Below, one piece after another: positions 12,734 through 25,303 of a stretch of 64,000 nucleotides of DNA; the first letter of the stretch is position 1, and every line of letters starts with the position of its first letter. Source of the stretch: Parasitella parasitica (taxonomy: Eukaryota; Mucoromycota; Mucoromycetes; Mucorales; Mucoraceae); the NCBI GenBank assembly GCA_025201805.1, contig MU619250.1:2112-66111 (forward strand). Reading direction: 5' to 3'. Made by a program: the position numbers and the translations under genes. The notes beneath the pieces were generated by a model. That model searched no databases. It saw only the letters and a list, made by a program, of their open reading frames with translations, and was not told the origin of the DNA.

Positions 12734-13272
12734 ATGTCTGAAGCTGCTGATACACAAAAGTTGACCACCGGTAAGTGGGACAATTTAGCGTTTCATTTTG
12801 ATTTCTTCTGTAGTAATTATCTTGTATTTTTTTTTTAAGCTGGTTTCGATGCTCGGTAACGTGTCGACTCTTATATTACAAATGACATGCAGAGAATATA
12901 AATTAACATTATACGTACATTTAGTTTCCCCAACACCAACCAAACCAAGCAGTATGTATTGTTCGACTTTAACAACTAGGAGATTTTATTATTCACGGTT
13001 TTCCACTGATTTATTTAGCTGCTGGCAAAACTATGTTGACTACTACAAGTGTATCAACGCTCGTGGTGAAGAATTTGCTCCTTGCAAGCAGTTTTATAGA
13101 GCCTATCACTCTTTGTGCCCTAATGAATGGGTATGTATTGGTTTGAGGAAGAGGGAGAGGGTGTATGATTATTCGGTGTTGGAAAGGGCTAATCCACCAT
13201 TTATACTTGTAGATTGAAAAATGGGATTCTCAAAGAGAAGAAGGTCGCAACCCCTCTAATTTTGAAGTTTAA
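12734..13272 (+). CDS. COX12: Cytochrome c oxidase subunit VIb (Cox12/COX6B)
   Basis: Five small exons (12734-12770, 12840-12855, 12925-12951, 13019-13130, 13213-13272) splice in frame to an 83-residue protein. The sequence contains [24 protein letters not shown] and, further on, PCKQFYRAYHSLCPNEW and IEKWDSQREEGRNP. The twin Cx9C / Cx10C arrangement identifies the CHCH protein Cox12/COX6B. It sits on the intermembrane-space face of complex IV and stabilises the dimer. It is imported through the Mia40 disulfide relay, so no cleavable presequence is expected and none is seen. Four introns in 83 codons, including a 16-nt exon, is a high density. The gene is convergent with the F-box gene. Confidence 0.95.
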
Positions 13273-13408
13273 ACCTGTTTTCCTACCAAATAAATGAAGC
13301 CGTTTTCTTTTTATTACGTTATAAGTTATTGTGAGATATACACGTCTTTATTGATGATGGTACAAGGAAAAGGAGGAAACGTATTTACAGGGAATTATCT
13401 AAAAAACA

Positions 13409-14305
13409 TCAAGTTGCAGCTGCCATCAATAAACGACGTCTTTGCCACCAAACAGTGCTTCCTCTTATAACAGTTGATTTCGGCATAAATTTGTTTGTAT
13501 CGATAATGTGTGTCAATTGGCTTCCCACATCATCGTCTTCTTGTTCCTCATCATTGATGTTCTGCAAATCATCATTCTTGCTCGCACTTTTATCAATCAG
13601 CTCTTTCATATATCTACTTTGAATCATGTCTCTCTTTACTCCACCGAGACATAATCGCTGCAATCCGGATCCTGCATTAATTTGATGATGCAAGATATTT
13701 TCCATCTCTATATTTACACGCTGGACAACAGAATTGAAGAATGTCGAGCCTAGACATCGAGAATCGCTGAGGCTAATAGTTTGTAGTGTAGGGCAATGTG
13801 TGATCATGGCAGTAAGGGTATCTTCAGAAACTCGTTCTGTATTATTAAATATACAAATTTGTCGTATTTTTTTACACCGCAAAGGAATGTATCGCATTGA
13901 TTTGTCTGTGAGCTGGTAAGCATTGCCTATGCTTAGATATTCAAGTGTGGAGCCGCATCGGTCTGCTATTGTTGCCAGGCTTGAGTCGGTGATGGGGGTG
14001 CTCCCCATGATTTCGATAGATTTTAACTGTGGATTTGTAATTGCCAGCTTGCATAGCGTTGAGCTTTGAATAGTCGTGCAATTGCTAAGGGTGATGGATT
14101 CTAGACTCCCTGATGTCAAAAATTTAGCCATTTCATAAACAGAATCATCTGTTTTTGGTGAATAGGATGCAAGTCGGATGGATTTTAGTTTCAAGCAGTT
14201 GTGAGCGAAATGAGCTAAGGGCAAAACTGGAGTATGTCTAGGCTGTGGCGGAGGTTGTTGCTGGCGATGATTTTGCTGTAGCTGCACTTGCTGCACTTGC
14301 TGCTC

Positions 14306-14342
<37 letters not shown>

Positions 14343-14863
14343 TGCTGTTGCTGCTGCTGTTGCTGTCTTGCGATGATGGGCAGTGGTAAGGTAGGTCTTT
14401 GAGCTGGGGGTGATGGCTTTCTATTTATTAGCAAATGTTGCGCTACGGGTGGCGCAACTAATCGGGTATGATGAAATGTGATGGAAATAGACTCGAGCTT
14501 CGGACATAACATGGTGATTAGGAAGATATGATTCGAACTGATACCAAAGTCTTTATCCGAGTGAATCAGTTCTAGCGATGTAATTAAATTTCCATATGCT
14601 ATTGAGGTTGATCTTTTCGACAGAATATGGAATATGCGTTCGAACTCTTTTTCTTTGACAAATTTAAAGGTGGACCATAGTTTTTTGGCTGCTTTCTGGT
14701 GCCAGCTTTTGGAAACGAGGGACGCTGCTAACAAGTCCTTTCCCGCATCAAGAAAGGAGAATATATGATCGAGACATGAATCTATTTTGTTGCCGTTGGG
14801 ATTAATTGTAAACGTTGTAGTGGTTGAAGTTGGAGTAATCTTTAAAAGAGCATCTCTTGTCAT
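13409..14863 (-). CDS. F-box/leucine-rich-repeat protein with polyglutamine tract
   Basis: An intronless 484-residue frame from the ATG at 14863. Residues 25-70 (CLDHIFSFLDAGKDLLAASLVSKSWHQKAAKKLW) form an F-box, which docks to Skp1 in SCF ubiquitin ligases. After a short repeat region comes a proline-rich segment with a glutamine run of about 18 residues and a second Q-rich patch. Downstream are leucine-rich repeats of the CC type, e.g. LESITLSNCTTIQSSTLCKLA, LKSIEIMGSTPITDSSLATIAD and LEYLSIGNAYQLTDKSMRYI, resembling Grr1/FBXL substrate-binding domains. The C-terminal 60 residues are acidic. The substrate is unknown. It sits tail to tail with Cox12, 136 bp apart. Confidence 0.85.
14279..14366. 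repeat. CTG/CAG-type triplet tract inside the F-box gene
   Basis: An imperfect CTG/TTG triplet run on the plus strand encodes glutamine on the minus strand. Two smaller CTGCACTTG units precede it. It stays in frame with the F-box protein and is likely length-polymorphic. Confidence 0.85.
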
Positions 14864-16097
14864 AAATGCCAACAATAATGTGTATTCAAATGATTACAAA
14901 TCAATTTATATACACTGCAGATTTACGCGAGAGTTTTTTCTTTCAAACTAAAGACAAGAGAGTGGAAAAAAAAAAGAGCACAGAGAAACAATCTTCCTTA
15001 TTTTATTCCTACAAGAAAAAAAAACAGTCAGTGAAAATAGCCTTTTTGTTGTAGCAGCATCCAAATTAAATATGGAATGAGCTGGGGTGGAGGCACACTT
15101 ACACACACACACACACGCACAAAAGTTTCAGAAAGGGAGTGTTAGTTATTCTTATTAAGGCAACTATGATATCATGAATTCTGTGTAGCACATGTCATTC
15201 GGTTGTGCAGCGCTTACATATTTTCATTATCCGTAGTCAAAATGGTAAATTCAGGGCAAAATCCAAGATCTATTCTTAATCAAACAATCAGTCAACGCAT
15301 TCGTATAAGATGAGCCATTAATATCAGAATACTTTATTATATCCCACTCGTCTCAGCATTTCAATGTAGTAATGCAATATTCCCAAGATGCAATAGACAT
15401 TTATTTCCATTTACAACATCTAGGAGTTTCTTTTCACATTAAATATGTACCCGCCTCTGAAAAATGATGAATCTTATTGTAACTGCAAAGTTCTATTTGT
15501 AATAAACATATACAAAATGGAATATTCTCGAGTGCTTTTGTAATATGATGCAACTGAATCATTTAAAGACTCTTCACATGCTTGCACATTGTATGCATAT
15601 TCATTTTTTGATACGATCCAAGATACTTGCATGGCTTATTATCAGAACGTATCAAGATGATCCTTTCCTGTCTAATGCTGCATGTCACTGTTACTGAAGC
15701 GAGAAGATACCGCGATTCCAGATTCTTTGTCGCAGTATTGCTGTCCTTCTGATTCAAAATCATCACATGCGATTAGCCTAGATCTGCCTAATAAACGCTA
15801 TACTACATGGTAAATGCAAAAGAAATGGTGGCATACTACTGTAACGCCGCGTGTTTATCAACCAAAAATTGGCAATTCTGGAAGCACACTTGGATTACTA
15901 TATTAGTTTGCTATAGGATTATGACAATTACTACAACAGGGATAAAAGGGGGGGATGTACATCTTTGACATTTAGCAAGCATCTTTCGCCGTTTTCATCG
16001 CACTGAACTCAGCTTTCTGCATTTATAATCTTCTTCGGTGACACGCATAAACCCAAGCTTTTCTTCTTTTATCGCCTGTGGTTCGCTCTAATTTGTC
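14864..16097. other. Intergenic region with a CA microsatellite
   Basis: About 1.2 kb between the divergently transcribed F-box and GH36 genes. It contains A-rich tracts, an (AC)n run at 15101-15120, and a pyrimidine-rich leader with GATAAAAGG near 15940, which is a plausible core promoter for the GH36 gene. The minus-strand open frame at 15563-15766 shows no recognisable features. Confidence 0.45.
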
Positions 16098-19084
16098 ATG
16101 GCAACTATCGATGCGTCTGAGGAATTGATTCTTTCTCCTGATTTATCTTCATCAATCATTATTGACCAGCGCAACAAGGCTTTCATCACATTTTACTGCT
16201 ACTCATCTGTTGAGCGACGCATTGAATTATGGACAAATCTTTCACAGAATGGTAGGTGGACCGGGATACCGTTTACTCAACAGCACAATAGCCCAAACGA
16301 ATATACACTGCAAATGAATACATGTCAGCTGCCTCCTGGCAAATACGAGTTCACCATGAGATATTCCACGGCTCTTCTTAAACTCGAGACGAACAGCGTT
16401 CCTGATTGCTGGTTTTGGTATGGAAGGCCCAATCAAAACGGAGCCATCCACATTGTTCAGCAAAAAAACGCCACGCCCACTGCACCATCATTCGCAAAAG
16501 TGCCTCAGCTTTGTTTTGTAGCCAAAGAGCATGACAGCCTTGTAAATCTTTGGCATTTCAGGACTCGGACAGAGCAAAAAATGCCATTCTCGCTTGGGAA
16601 GCTTCAACACCCTATGCATCGCTATGTTTGTTTGATACAGAAAGGGTATTTATGAGTTGAATTATGCATGTACAATGGGTTGGCTAATGCGTCCGTTTTT
16701 TTTTGGGGGGGTGGACAAAAGATCTACCTGGATAACTCCTGTTACAGGTGCTAATAACTTTCAGGGTCGAAACATAAGCGAGAAATGTCAGCTTCTCTTG
16801 TACCAAGACGCTGAAAACGGTGATATTCATCTTTGGATTGTTTTATGTCAATATGCAGACTGTTATCTATCGTTTGAGCCAAATGACTCGATCAATTTCC
16901 ATCATAAACCAGGAAAAGACGCACATCTATTGATTGCTTCCACTTCTAATAGGAGACACTTTGCTCAGTTGATACAAACGGCACATGATTACTATCAAAA
17001 TTCCATCAAACAAGAAAGAAGCGCTACCGTAGCCAATTCACCAATGTTAGCTTCAGATAATATCCTGCTGGAAAAGTTGGGCTACTGTACCTGGAATGCG
17101 TTTGGCCAAAATGTTGATATAGCGAAGGTCAAGCTCGCCTTGGACAGCCTTAAAGCTCACGATATACCAGTAGGATACCTTATGATAGACGATGGGTGGC
17201 AATCTGTAACAGAAAAGCGTCAAATGGCAGGATTTGATGCATGTCCCTCAAAGTTTCCAGGTGGACTAGCTAGGATAGTGGCTCAATTGAAAGCAGATTA
17301 TACATTCATTGAATGTATTGGTGTGTGGCACGTAGGCTTTCGATGCTTTCATTAAATTTGCCTTCAAACATTTACTCTATATCATTTCGTAGGCTTTGTG
17401 GGGATACTGGAATGGCATAGATCAACGTTTCGCCGAGAAAAATAATTATAATTGGTCCTTCAACCGCCAAAATCATGAGCAAGTAGGAATAATAGAGAAT
17501 CCCAAGGCATTCTACAATGATTTCTACAAGTTTTTGAATGAGTCAGGAATTGATTTTGTCAAAGTTGACAACCAGGGGAGCTTTCAAGAGTTATCTGATA
17601 CTAAGGATGAGCAAAATATAAGCTTGTGGGATGATTTTAGACAGGCGATGGTTAACAGCGGCGACACATTTCTTCAAAGTCAGGTTTTGCATTGCATGTC
17701 GTTGACACCCCATGCGCTGTATGATCCGATTCTTTCTCAGAAGAGACAATCGATTTTCAGGTATGTGCATGACAATTATACGTTTCGACGCATTGGATGC
17801 AGTTTTAATGCGGGTATGTATACGCACTTGCTAGAAACAGCGACGACTTCTTTCCTGACGAAAACGACAGCCATGCATGGCATATTTATGCCAATGTAAT
17901 GAATTCACTGCTAACGGCACGTTGCTTTGCTATTGGAGACTGGGATATGTTTCAATCAGATCACTTGTTTGCCGAATACCATGCATCTAGGTATTATATA
18001 TATTTTTCCCTGTTGTACATCTATTTCATGCACTTACAGAACTGCCATTCATACATTTAGTCGAGCTATATCAGGAGGCCCAGTGTATATTACTGATAAT
18101 CCCGGAAAACATAATGTAGATCTCATTTACAAACTCGTTGCTAATACCAAACATTCCGGATATACAGTTCTACGATCTTCTCAGGCACCACAGCCTACAT
18201 TTGAAACAGTATTCAGCAATTCCATGGACTCTCAATCGCTTATCTCTCTCTACAACATACACCACGAATTGCACCTCGAAAACAAAGGATCCAGAGAGCT
18301 GGCTACGACGCCTGTGTATGGCGTATGTGGATTTTGGAACACAGGGCCGCGTGAGCAGCTGGCTGTTGTCACAAGTGATCTGTTTTGCTTTAGGAAATTA
18401 GCCATGGTCCCAATAGTTGCTTATGTGATCAGTGGTCCAGATGAGGGAAAGATTGTACCACTCGAACAGTCTCATAGCTATCCGAACGATGATGACAGTG
18501 GTAGCATAAAAAGTGCTAGCAGTATTTGCAGCAGTAGCTGTAGCAGCATTAACAGCGTGGACATCAGCAGCTCAATGCCTGCGGTCGTGCAGCCGCATAT
18601 GGATGGAAATATGTCACCAGAAGCATTGGTGGCTAGAGTACGCAGTTTTGGATCTACATTAGTGTCCGTGAGCACCGTACAATTCACTGGCCTCCTGTCT
18701 ATGGCTTGTTTGGGTTTAATTGACAAGTTTAATGGAACAGTATGTATTCTGCACACCGAAATCATACAACACGACCAACCATGCCACTGGTATGCTACGT
18801 TTGTGGCTCATCTGTCCCATCAAAGCTCAGCCTGTGGTTTCTGGATCAAAACTCATGATAGCTCGAAGCGAAAAAACTCGAGTATCCTCGTTGGTTTAGC
18901 TCCTGATCGTGTACGTATTGATAACCGTATTCTTGATCCGAAGGATTGGAATTGGTGTTTATCAGCTGGCTTACTTACTGTTGATATGATGTCTGTTCCA
19001 TCGAATACTCACAGAGGAGCCTCGACCATCGATAAAATATTCATCATTCAAATTGATGTCATAAAAACAAAAGTAACCGTATAG
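16098..19084 (+). CDS. GH36 raffinose-synthase / alpha-galactosidase (Sip1-like) family enzyme
   Basis: Five exons (16098-16645, 16722-17331, 17393-17760, 17835-17990, 18040-19084) join in frame to about 908 residues. The N-terminal part is a beta-rich domain. The barrel contains LGYCTWNAFG, YLMIDDGWQS, KFPGGLARIV, IGVWHALWGYW, GIDFVKVDNQG and HCMSLTPHAL. It continues with RNSDDFFPDEND, IGDWDMFQSDH and ISGGPVYITDNPGKH. In GH36 the Asp of KVDNQ is the expected nucleophile and the Asp of the NSDDF region the expected acid/base. Family members hydrolyse alpha-galactosides or transfer galactose to make raffinose-type sugars, and sequence alone does not decide between these. There is no signal peptide, suggesting an intracellular enzyme. 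A Ser-rich insert (about residues 700-735) interrupts the C-terminal beta domain. The first intron carries a T9G7 homopolymer. Confidence 0.87.
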
Positions 19085-20510
19085 ACAAACCTAAACAAAT
19101 TCTTGGATTAAGGGCTTTTTGAGCCATTACTGATAAATAATCGTTTTTTAAGCTTTTATTGACATGACCTTCTCCGTGTACTAGGCGTCTTAATGAACTA
19201 GTTGCATCGCCAGCTTCCAAAGGAGCGTTTATAAACATTGATTTATAGACGCAATTATGCGATATTTTCAAGCATACCGCTGTATTTGTTGTATTCTAGC
19301 ATTTCAATAATACTCCAGGCCTTTTGAAGCTAATAATTGAAATTTACAAAAGTTTTTAAAAAAAGCACCGTTTTAATGTAAGTTGCGACTTCATGTTATC
19401 CATTAAAGGTGAATGGCACCGAATCTCGTGAATGTATTTCATTCAGCGGTTTTAGTAGAAAACAAACTTTTGCTTAATTTAAGCATTCAAAGCCTAAAAT
19501 TTTGATTTTTTGACTTTTCGTCCGAAAAAACATTTTCGTAATAAAGATTGATTGCTGCTTTGCAAAATGAAAGTAAATTAAATTTACAACTGCCCTTTCT
19601 TGTCTTTATTTAATTAAAGGTTTATAGATTTGATAATGTATCTTGTCTTGGTTCAATATCGTCATTCTTAAAAGAGAACTTTAAAGCAAATGTGGAATAT
19701 CTGCTCGTGACACTTGCTAACTGCTTAGGTATAAAAGGATGTATTTGTTGCCAGATAAAGGTTATGACATAGAGAAGAGCTCAGATTTATGTATACTTGA
19801 CCACTGTCAAACTAGTTCAGGTGCATAGCGGCTGTTTTGTTGTTGCATCGTTTGGGATGCAAACAAATTGTCTGAAAACCTAAATAACGTAAATCGACTC
19901 AATGTAAACACCTAAAAAGAGAGTTTACAGAAATTATGAGTCATTCTTGACTGTGTAACAAATTTAGATAATATATTCTTCATAATGTATAATCGTCTGT
20001 TTTATCATGCAGGTGTTTATGCCTTTCAGTAGAATTGACCAGAATGGAGATTTTTTTTTTTGCCTTGCACGTATTTGACAGGTCATTGAATCAAGTTTCT
20101 CATTGATTTTCAAAATAGCAAATATTTATAATTGCAAATCGTTAGGAGCCATTTTTGTTCGATGAGAATCATTGCTGATTCTTGACGTTCGAAAATAGTT
20201 TGTAATATGCATCAAACCAGCGTATCATAATGTAATAAGAATAAATTTTCGAATGCAGATGATTCTTTTTACGTAAAACCCGAAATGATGCACGCACAAA
20301 AAGGAAATTAGTCAGAAAAGCTATTAAATGCTAAGGCCATTGGCCATTGTTCACTTTGACTTTTTTTTTTTTTTTTTTTGGATTACAAACACCCTTTTCA
20401 TTTTGCTATAAAACGGCGAGAAAAAAGTGTCTTTTTATATATACCTTTTATTTCTATTCTTTTATCGAAATTTGATATAATTCAGGCAAGATTCACAAAT
20501 ACACATCACC
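19085..20510. other. Long intergenic region upstream of the ENA ATPase
   Basis: About 1.4 kb of AT-rich sequence with no coding signal I can support. It presumably holds the regulatory region of the ENA-type ATPase. A T run of about 20 lies at 20360-20380. Confidence 0.4.
20407..20413 (+). promoter_or_regulatory. TATA box of the ENA-type ATPase gene
   Basis: TATAAAA lies about 100 bp before the ATG at 20511, downstream of a long poly-T tract. Position and sequence suit a core promoter of a regulated fungal gene. This is inference from sequence only. Confidence 0.5.
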
Positions 20511-23500
20511 ATGACCGAAAAGGAAAATAATGTCAACAATGACTGGCATGCAAGGTCTATTGAACAAGTGGTAGATCACTTTGAAACTTCATTGGAAAAT
20601 GGTCTTTCTACAAACGAGATTATATCAAGACATGCTACTTATGGATTCAATGAGTTGTCTGCAGGCGGCCGCCCTACATGGCTCAAGGTCATGGTCGGAC
20701 AATTGTTGGATATTATGAACTGGATCTTTATCGCACTTGCCATTGCCTGTTACTGTTTAGCTGACTACATAACCGGATCATTGCTGATGTTCATCGCGCT
20801 GCTCAATTTATATCTTGGGTTCTCTCAGGAATATGCTGCAGAACAAACACTAGCTGCTCTTCGAAACCTTTCATCTCCTATGGCCGAAGTTATCCGTGAT
20901 GGCAATGAACAGTCAATTCCAAGCCGCGAAATAGTGCCTGGGGATATCCTGCTTGTTAAAGAGGGTGACTCCGTTGGCGCTGATGCTAGATTAGTGTATG
21001 TGTCTAATCTCGAATCGGACGAAGCATTGCTGACAGGTGAATCACTGCCCGTTACTAAGCAACTGATTGTTCTCGAAAACCCTGGCAAGTAGCTCTATTC
21101 AATGTCTATCAAATGAATTGCATCTAACCTACTCCTTTGCATATGTATTTTAGATGAGCCTTTGGGTGATCGTATCAATATGCTCTACTCTTCTACTATT
21201 ATTTCCAAAGGCAGAGGTAAAGCCATTGTCACTTCAACCGGCATGTACACAGAGATCGGTAAAGTCGCTTCTAAACTAAACGATGCAAGTGATTCTGATC
21301 GTACCCGCCTTCAAAAGAGCCTTGATAAAATGTACTTTATACTACTCGTTGCATCTGTCATCTGCGTCATTATTGTCCTGGCGTCTGTCAAATTCAACGT
21401 GGACTACGATACGGGAATGTACGCCATCACCAGTGCTTTGTCTGTTTTACCTGCCGGTCTGACAACCGTAATGACAGTTACGCTTGTTTTGGGCGGTAAA
21501 GAGATGACTCGACAAAAGGCTATTGTCCGTAAGCTAAAGTGTTTGGAGACTTTGGGCTCTGTTACCAATATTTTCTCTGACAAGACCGGCACTTTGACCA
21601 TGGCTAAGATGGTTGTTGTGCGTTTCTGGATCCCAGTTCAAGGCTTTTTCTACGTTACGCCCAATGGTCTTGCTCCTAAGGGTGATGTTTTCTGCACCAA
21701 CAACAACCTGTCCGACAAGATTAGTGACGATGCAGATGCCGAGTACGTTGACAAGACTAATCTGTCGCCTGATATGGCTCATTTGGTTCGCTGTGCTGCT
21801 CTCTGTAATATGTCCAGTATCTATCAACGTAACGAAAATGACGTTGTTATTGAAGACGACAAGAAGATGGCCGCGATTGACAATGAGGATACTGAATCCG
21901 ATGATTGGATTGCTAGCGGCGCTCCTACAGAAGTCGCTCTTCAAGTGTTTGCGCATAAATTCGGCATGGGTAAGCCTGACTTAGAGATTAATGGCTGGGA
22001 ATTACTCGCCGAATATCAGTTCGATTCTACCATCAAGCGCATGACAACCATCTGTCTGGACAAAAACACTGGCTTGATTTATGCTTTCACCAAAGGTGCT
22101 GCTGAACGTGTTGTCGAACTCTGCAACAACACGACTACTGCGGCAGAACGCGAGCCTGTACTAGAGAATGTAAATCTCTTGGCTGCCAAAGGCCTTCGTG
22201 TCATGGCCATGTCTTATCGCAAGTTGGATTTGCCTTCTGATGTAACTGCAGAAGAACTACAGCAGGGCTCTCGTGATGACATTGAACGCGACTTGACTTT
22301 CCTGGGCCTTACTGGCATTTATGACCCTCCTAGAAAGGAGTCTAGACAAGCTGTCAGTGAAGCTCACCGTGCTGGTATCTCTGTCCACATGCTTACTGGC
22401 GATCATGAAATTACGGCCACTGCTATTGCAAAGGAAATCAACATCTTGAACAAGAACTTGACCCCACAAGATCTCAAGCGTTTAGTCATGACGGGCACTG
22501 CTTTCGACGCCATGACAGATGAGGCGATCGATGCACTTGCTGATCTGCCTCTTGTGGTTGCTCGCTGCTCTCCTGAAACAAAGGTGAAAATGATCCAAGC
22601 ATCTTCTCGCCGTAATAACATTGCTGCTATGACTGGCGATGGTGTTAATGATTCACCGTCATTAAGAATCGCTGACGTTGGAATCTCTATGGGCAAAAAT
22701 GGCAGTGATGTTGCCAAACAGGCTTCGGATATCATCTTGACTGATGATAACTTTGCTACTATTATCCGTGCTATTGCCGAAGGTCGTCGTATCTACCAAA
22801 ATATGCAACGTTTCCTGCTTTACTATTGGATTTTGCTATTCAGTTTAGCTATTGTTGTGTTGGTCTGTTTGGCCGTTCGTGATCCCGCTGGTCGTAGCGC
22901 AGCCCCTATGTCTACTCTCCAGATGATTTACATTTATATTGCCATCACGCCTCCTGCAGGCTCTCTGAGTACTCAGCCAGCTTCTCAAACTGTAATGAAG
23001 GAGCCACCTCGACCGCCCACTGAAAGCATTTTCAATCGCGAAATTATCATGGACACCATTGCCTACTCGCTTGGTGTCACTATTGTCTGTCTGGTTGCTT
23101 TCTTTGTTCCCCTCTATGCTATCGGTGATGGCGTTGGTGGCGTTAATTGTGATTCCAATTATGTTGCTGGTGCTTGCGATTCTTTCTTCAAGGGCCGCGC
23201 TTCTCTTCTAGTAGCATTCACTTTCTCCTCCTTGGTCATTATGGTACACTGCAGATCTTACCGTAATGTGGAATGGAATGTTGCTGGCGTTCGTGAGACT
23301 CTCCGCTCCAAGACGTTTGTAGGCACCTTGATTTTCGATATTATCACCTTGGTTCTCTTTATCTACATTCCTGTTGTTGCTATTGAGGGCTTTAGGATGA
23401 TGGCCATCACATGGGAATGGGGATTAGATATGGGTCTTGTTATCTTTATTATTTTATACGGCGAAGCTTTCAAGTGGTGTAAACGACGCTTTTTGAAGCC

Positions 23501-23567
23501 TATGGATTCCGGCGCAGTAGACGACGAGTGCGATTATGACCAAGAGAATACTATCAAGAACAGCTAA
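20511..23567 (+). CDS. ENA1: ENA-type (P2D) Na+/K+-exporting P-type ATPase
   Basis: Two exons, 20511-21084 and 21154-23567, give 995 residues. The product has a cation ATPase N-terminus (VDHFETSLENGLSTNEI), LLTGESLPVTK in the actuator domain, and the phosphorylation site SDKTGTLTMAKMV (Asp near residue 334). It also has FTKGAAERV in the nucleotide domain, MLTGDHEITATA, and AMTGDGVNDSPSLRIADVGISMG in the hinge. About ten membrane helices are visible. The LTMAKMVV continuation and overall spacing are typical of fungal ENA pumps, which export Na+ and K+ across the plasma membrane at high pH or salt. The intron starts with GC (GCAAGT...TAG), because only this donor keeps the frame N-P-D-E-P-L-G-D-R. 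A PPZ phosphatase gene lies 11 kb upstream. Confidence 0.95.
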
Positions 23568-24082
23568 GGAAAATTGAAAACCCATTGTATACATGTGCAA
23601 ATGCAAGTCTCATGTATGCTTGGACACAAATCACATTAATGTACACACAGCATTCTTTTTATATAACTTGCATTTAGTCTTTTAATCCGTCAATTGTACT
23701 TAATTTACACACTTCTTTTGAAATGAACAAACTCTTTATAATTTTGTTATGTATTTATGTGTGCACTACATATTTCGTTAGAGTATCATCCATCCATATG
23801 AAAGTCTTCAATCAAGCCTATTCATATGGAGAGTTGGTCAACTTTCTCCAGCCTCCTGTCTTCATCTTATTATTTGTTCGGGCTATGATAGATTCTTATA
23901 CACACAGGCAAATGCGGTCTTTTTATGTATTTGATATTAGCGTTCTTGAAAATCGGGTTTGTTTTTTATTGTTGATCAGGATTTATTATGGAATAATACT
24001 GATAGTGAAATGGTGACAAAACTTTGTAATTACAAGCATATGGGGATGAGTATTCTGATTTTATTGCCTGGTTTCATGGTCC
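23568..24082. other. Convergent intergenic region
   Basis: Spacer between the ends of the ENA and dehydrogenase genes. A plus-strand open frame at 23723-24016 is hydrophobic and lacks coding character. No gene is called. Confidence 0.45.
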
Positions 24083-25303
24083 CTACTCTCTTTTGAGAGG
24101 ACGAGCAACCTTCATAGCTTTGTAATCACCGTTTAAGGGAATACCGAGCTTCATGATTTCAGTAAATACATTCCAGTCCAATATCTTGGTCATTAAAATC
24201 TTCATAACAACCGTGATGGGCCCTTGATCAGAGACAACAATCTTGCCGGCATTACGACAGATGGTATCGGCAATGACAGAAGGAGGCGATGAAACCTTCT
24301 GAGCCGAAGTGAGGGCAGACATCTTGCCAGCGTTGCTGTAAAAGTTAGAGTCGATAGGAGAGGGATGCTATTTTCGAAAAACGAAATAAATGGTGAGGAA
24401 TATGCGTATCAAAAAAAAAAAAAAAAAAAAAAAAAACGTAAACTTACAATGACAAGAACATCGATCTTGGCCTCGGCTAATTCAGCGGCAATAGAGCCAG
24501 CAAAGGTGGTAAGGAAAACTTTGGAGGAAGCTTGATAAAAGCGCATCGATTTGTTAGTTATTAAGCCATCTATTCACATGAATGCTCTGGCAGCTTACCA
24601 TACAGCGCAGACATAGGGTTGGGGATGAAACCGGCGCTGGAAGAGGTAAAGGTGATTAGGCCTTTGAGACCCTTATTTAGCATTTCATCAGCAAAATGAT
24701 GTGTCAAGATCAGGCCAGAAGTGACATTAGTGTGGAAATTGGACATCTCACGCTGCATTGCAACATCAGCATAGCCGCCAGTTGTGATATAGCCAGCATT
24801 GTTGCACAAAATTTGAACATCAATATCACTAGTAGCCTCCTTGACGGCATTCAAGTAGGTCTCTCCAGAGGGCTCAGAGAGATCACAGCCAACAAAACGA
24901 AATTCGACATCAGGAAACTCTTTGGTAATCGTTTCCTTGAATGTAGCAAATACAGCATCATTAAGAGCCAGAATAACGACATTCAAACCTTGACCAGCAA
25001 ACTTTCGAACAATCGCAGCGCCGATGCCAGAGGAGCCACCGGTTACCAATGCCCTGCATTTGCGACTATAAGTACAGGGACCTCAAATGCGTCTGTCTGA
25101 TCGCTGATTCACTTACCATTTGGCATTGTACTTTTTCCTCAGGTTTTGCTCAGGGCAGCCATAGGCACCGTACGCAACCAAAATAAGATAGGGACAGACT
25201 GCCAATACGCCGATCCAGAAAAAGACTATGCGTACAGTGAGCAACATGATGCATTTACAGCAACAAGCGTAACTTTGTGCTCACCTGAAGTGATAGAGAT
25301 CAT
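24083..25303 (-). CDS. Membrane-anchored short-chain dehydrogenase/reductase
   Basis: The minus-strand exons encode an SDR of about 320 residues. The N-terminus has one hydrophobic helix (FFWIGVLAVCPYLILVAYGAYG), then PEQNLRKKYNAKWALVTGGSSGIG with the TGxxxGxG cofactor loop, LCNNAG, and a Ser-rich strand (FTSSSAG). The splice creates the catalytic Y-A-S-S-K (YxxxK). HPSPIDSNF follows, where many SDRs have PG. Architecture is like ER-bound 17-beta-hydroxysteroid / 3-ketoacyl-CoA reductases, but the substrate cannot be read from sequence. An exon at 25285-25303 (ATG at 25303, GTGAGC donor) joins in phase to the exon ending at 25225. Starting at the ATG at 25247 without that intron is the alternative. 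One intron contains an A/T homopolymer of about 26 bases. Confidence 0.85.

Noticed and set aside
23723-24016. Plus-strand 97-residue hydrophobic frame
   Set aside because: AT-rich composition, no family resemblance, and it lies in a convergent intergenic region.
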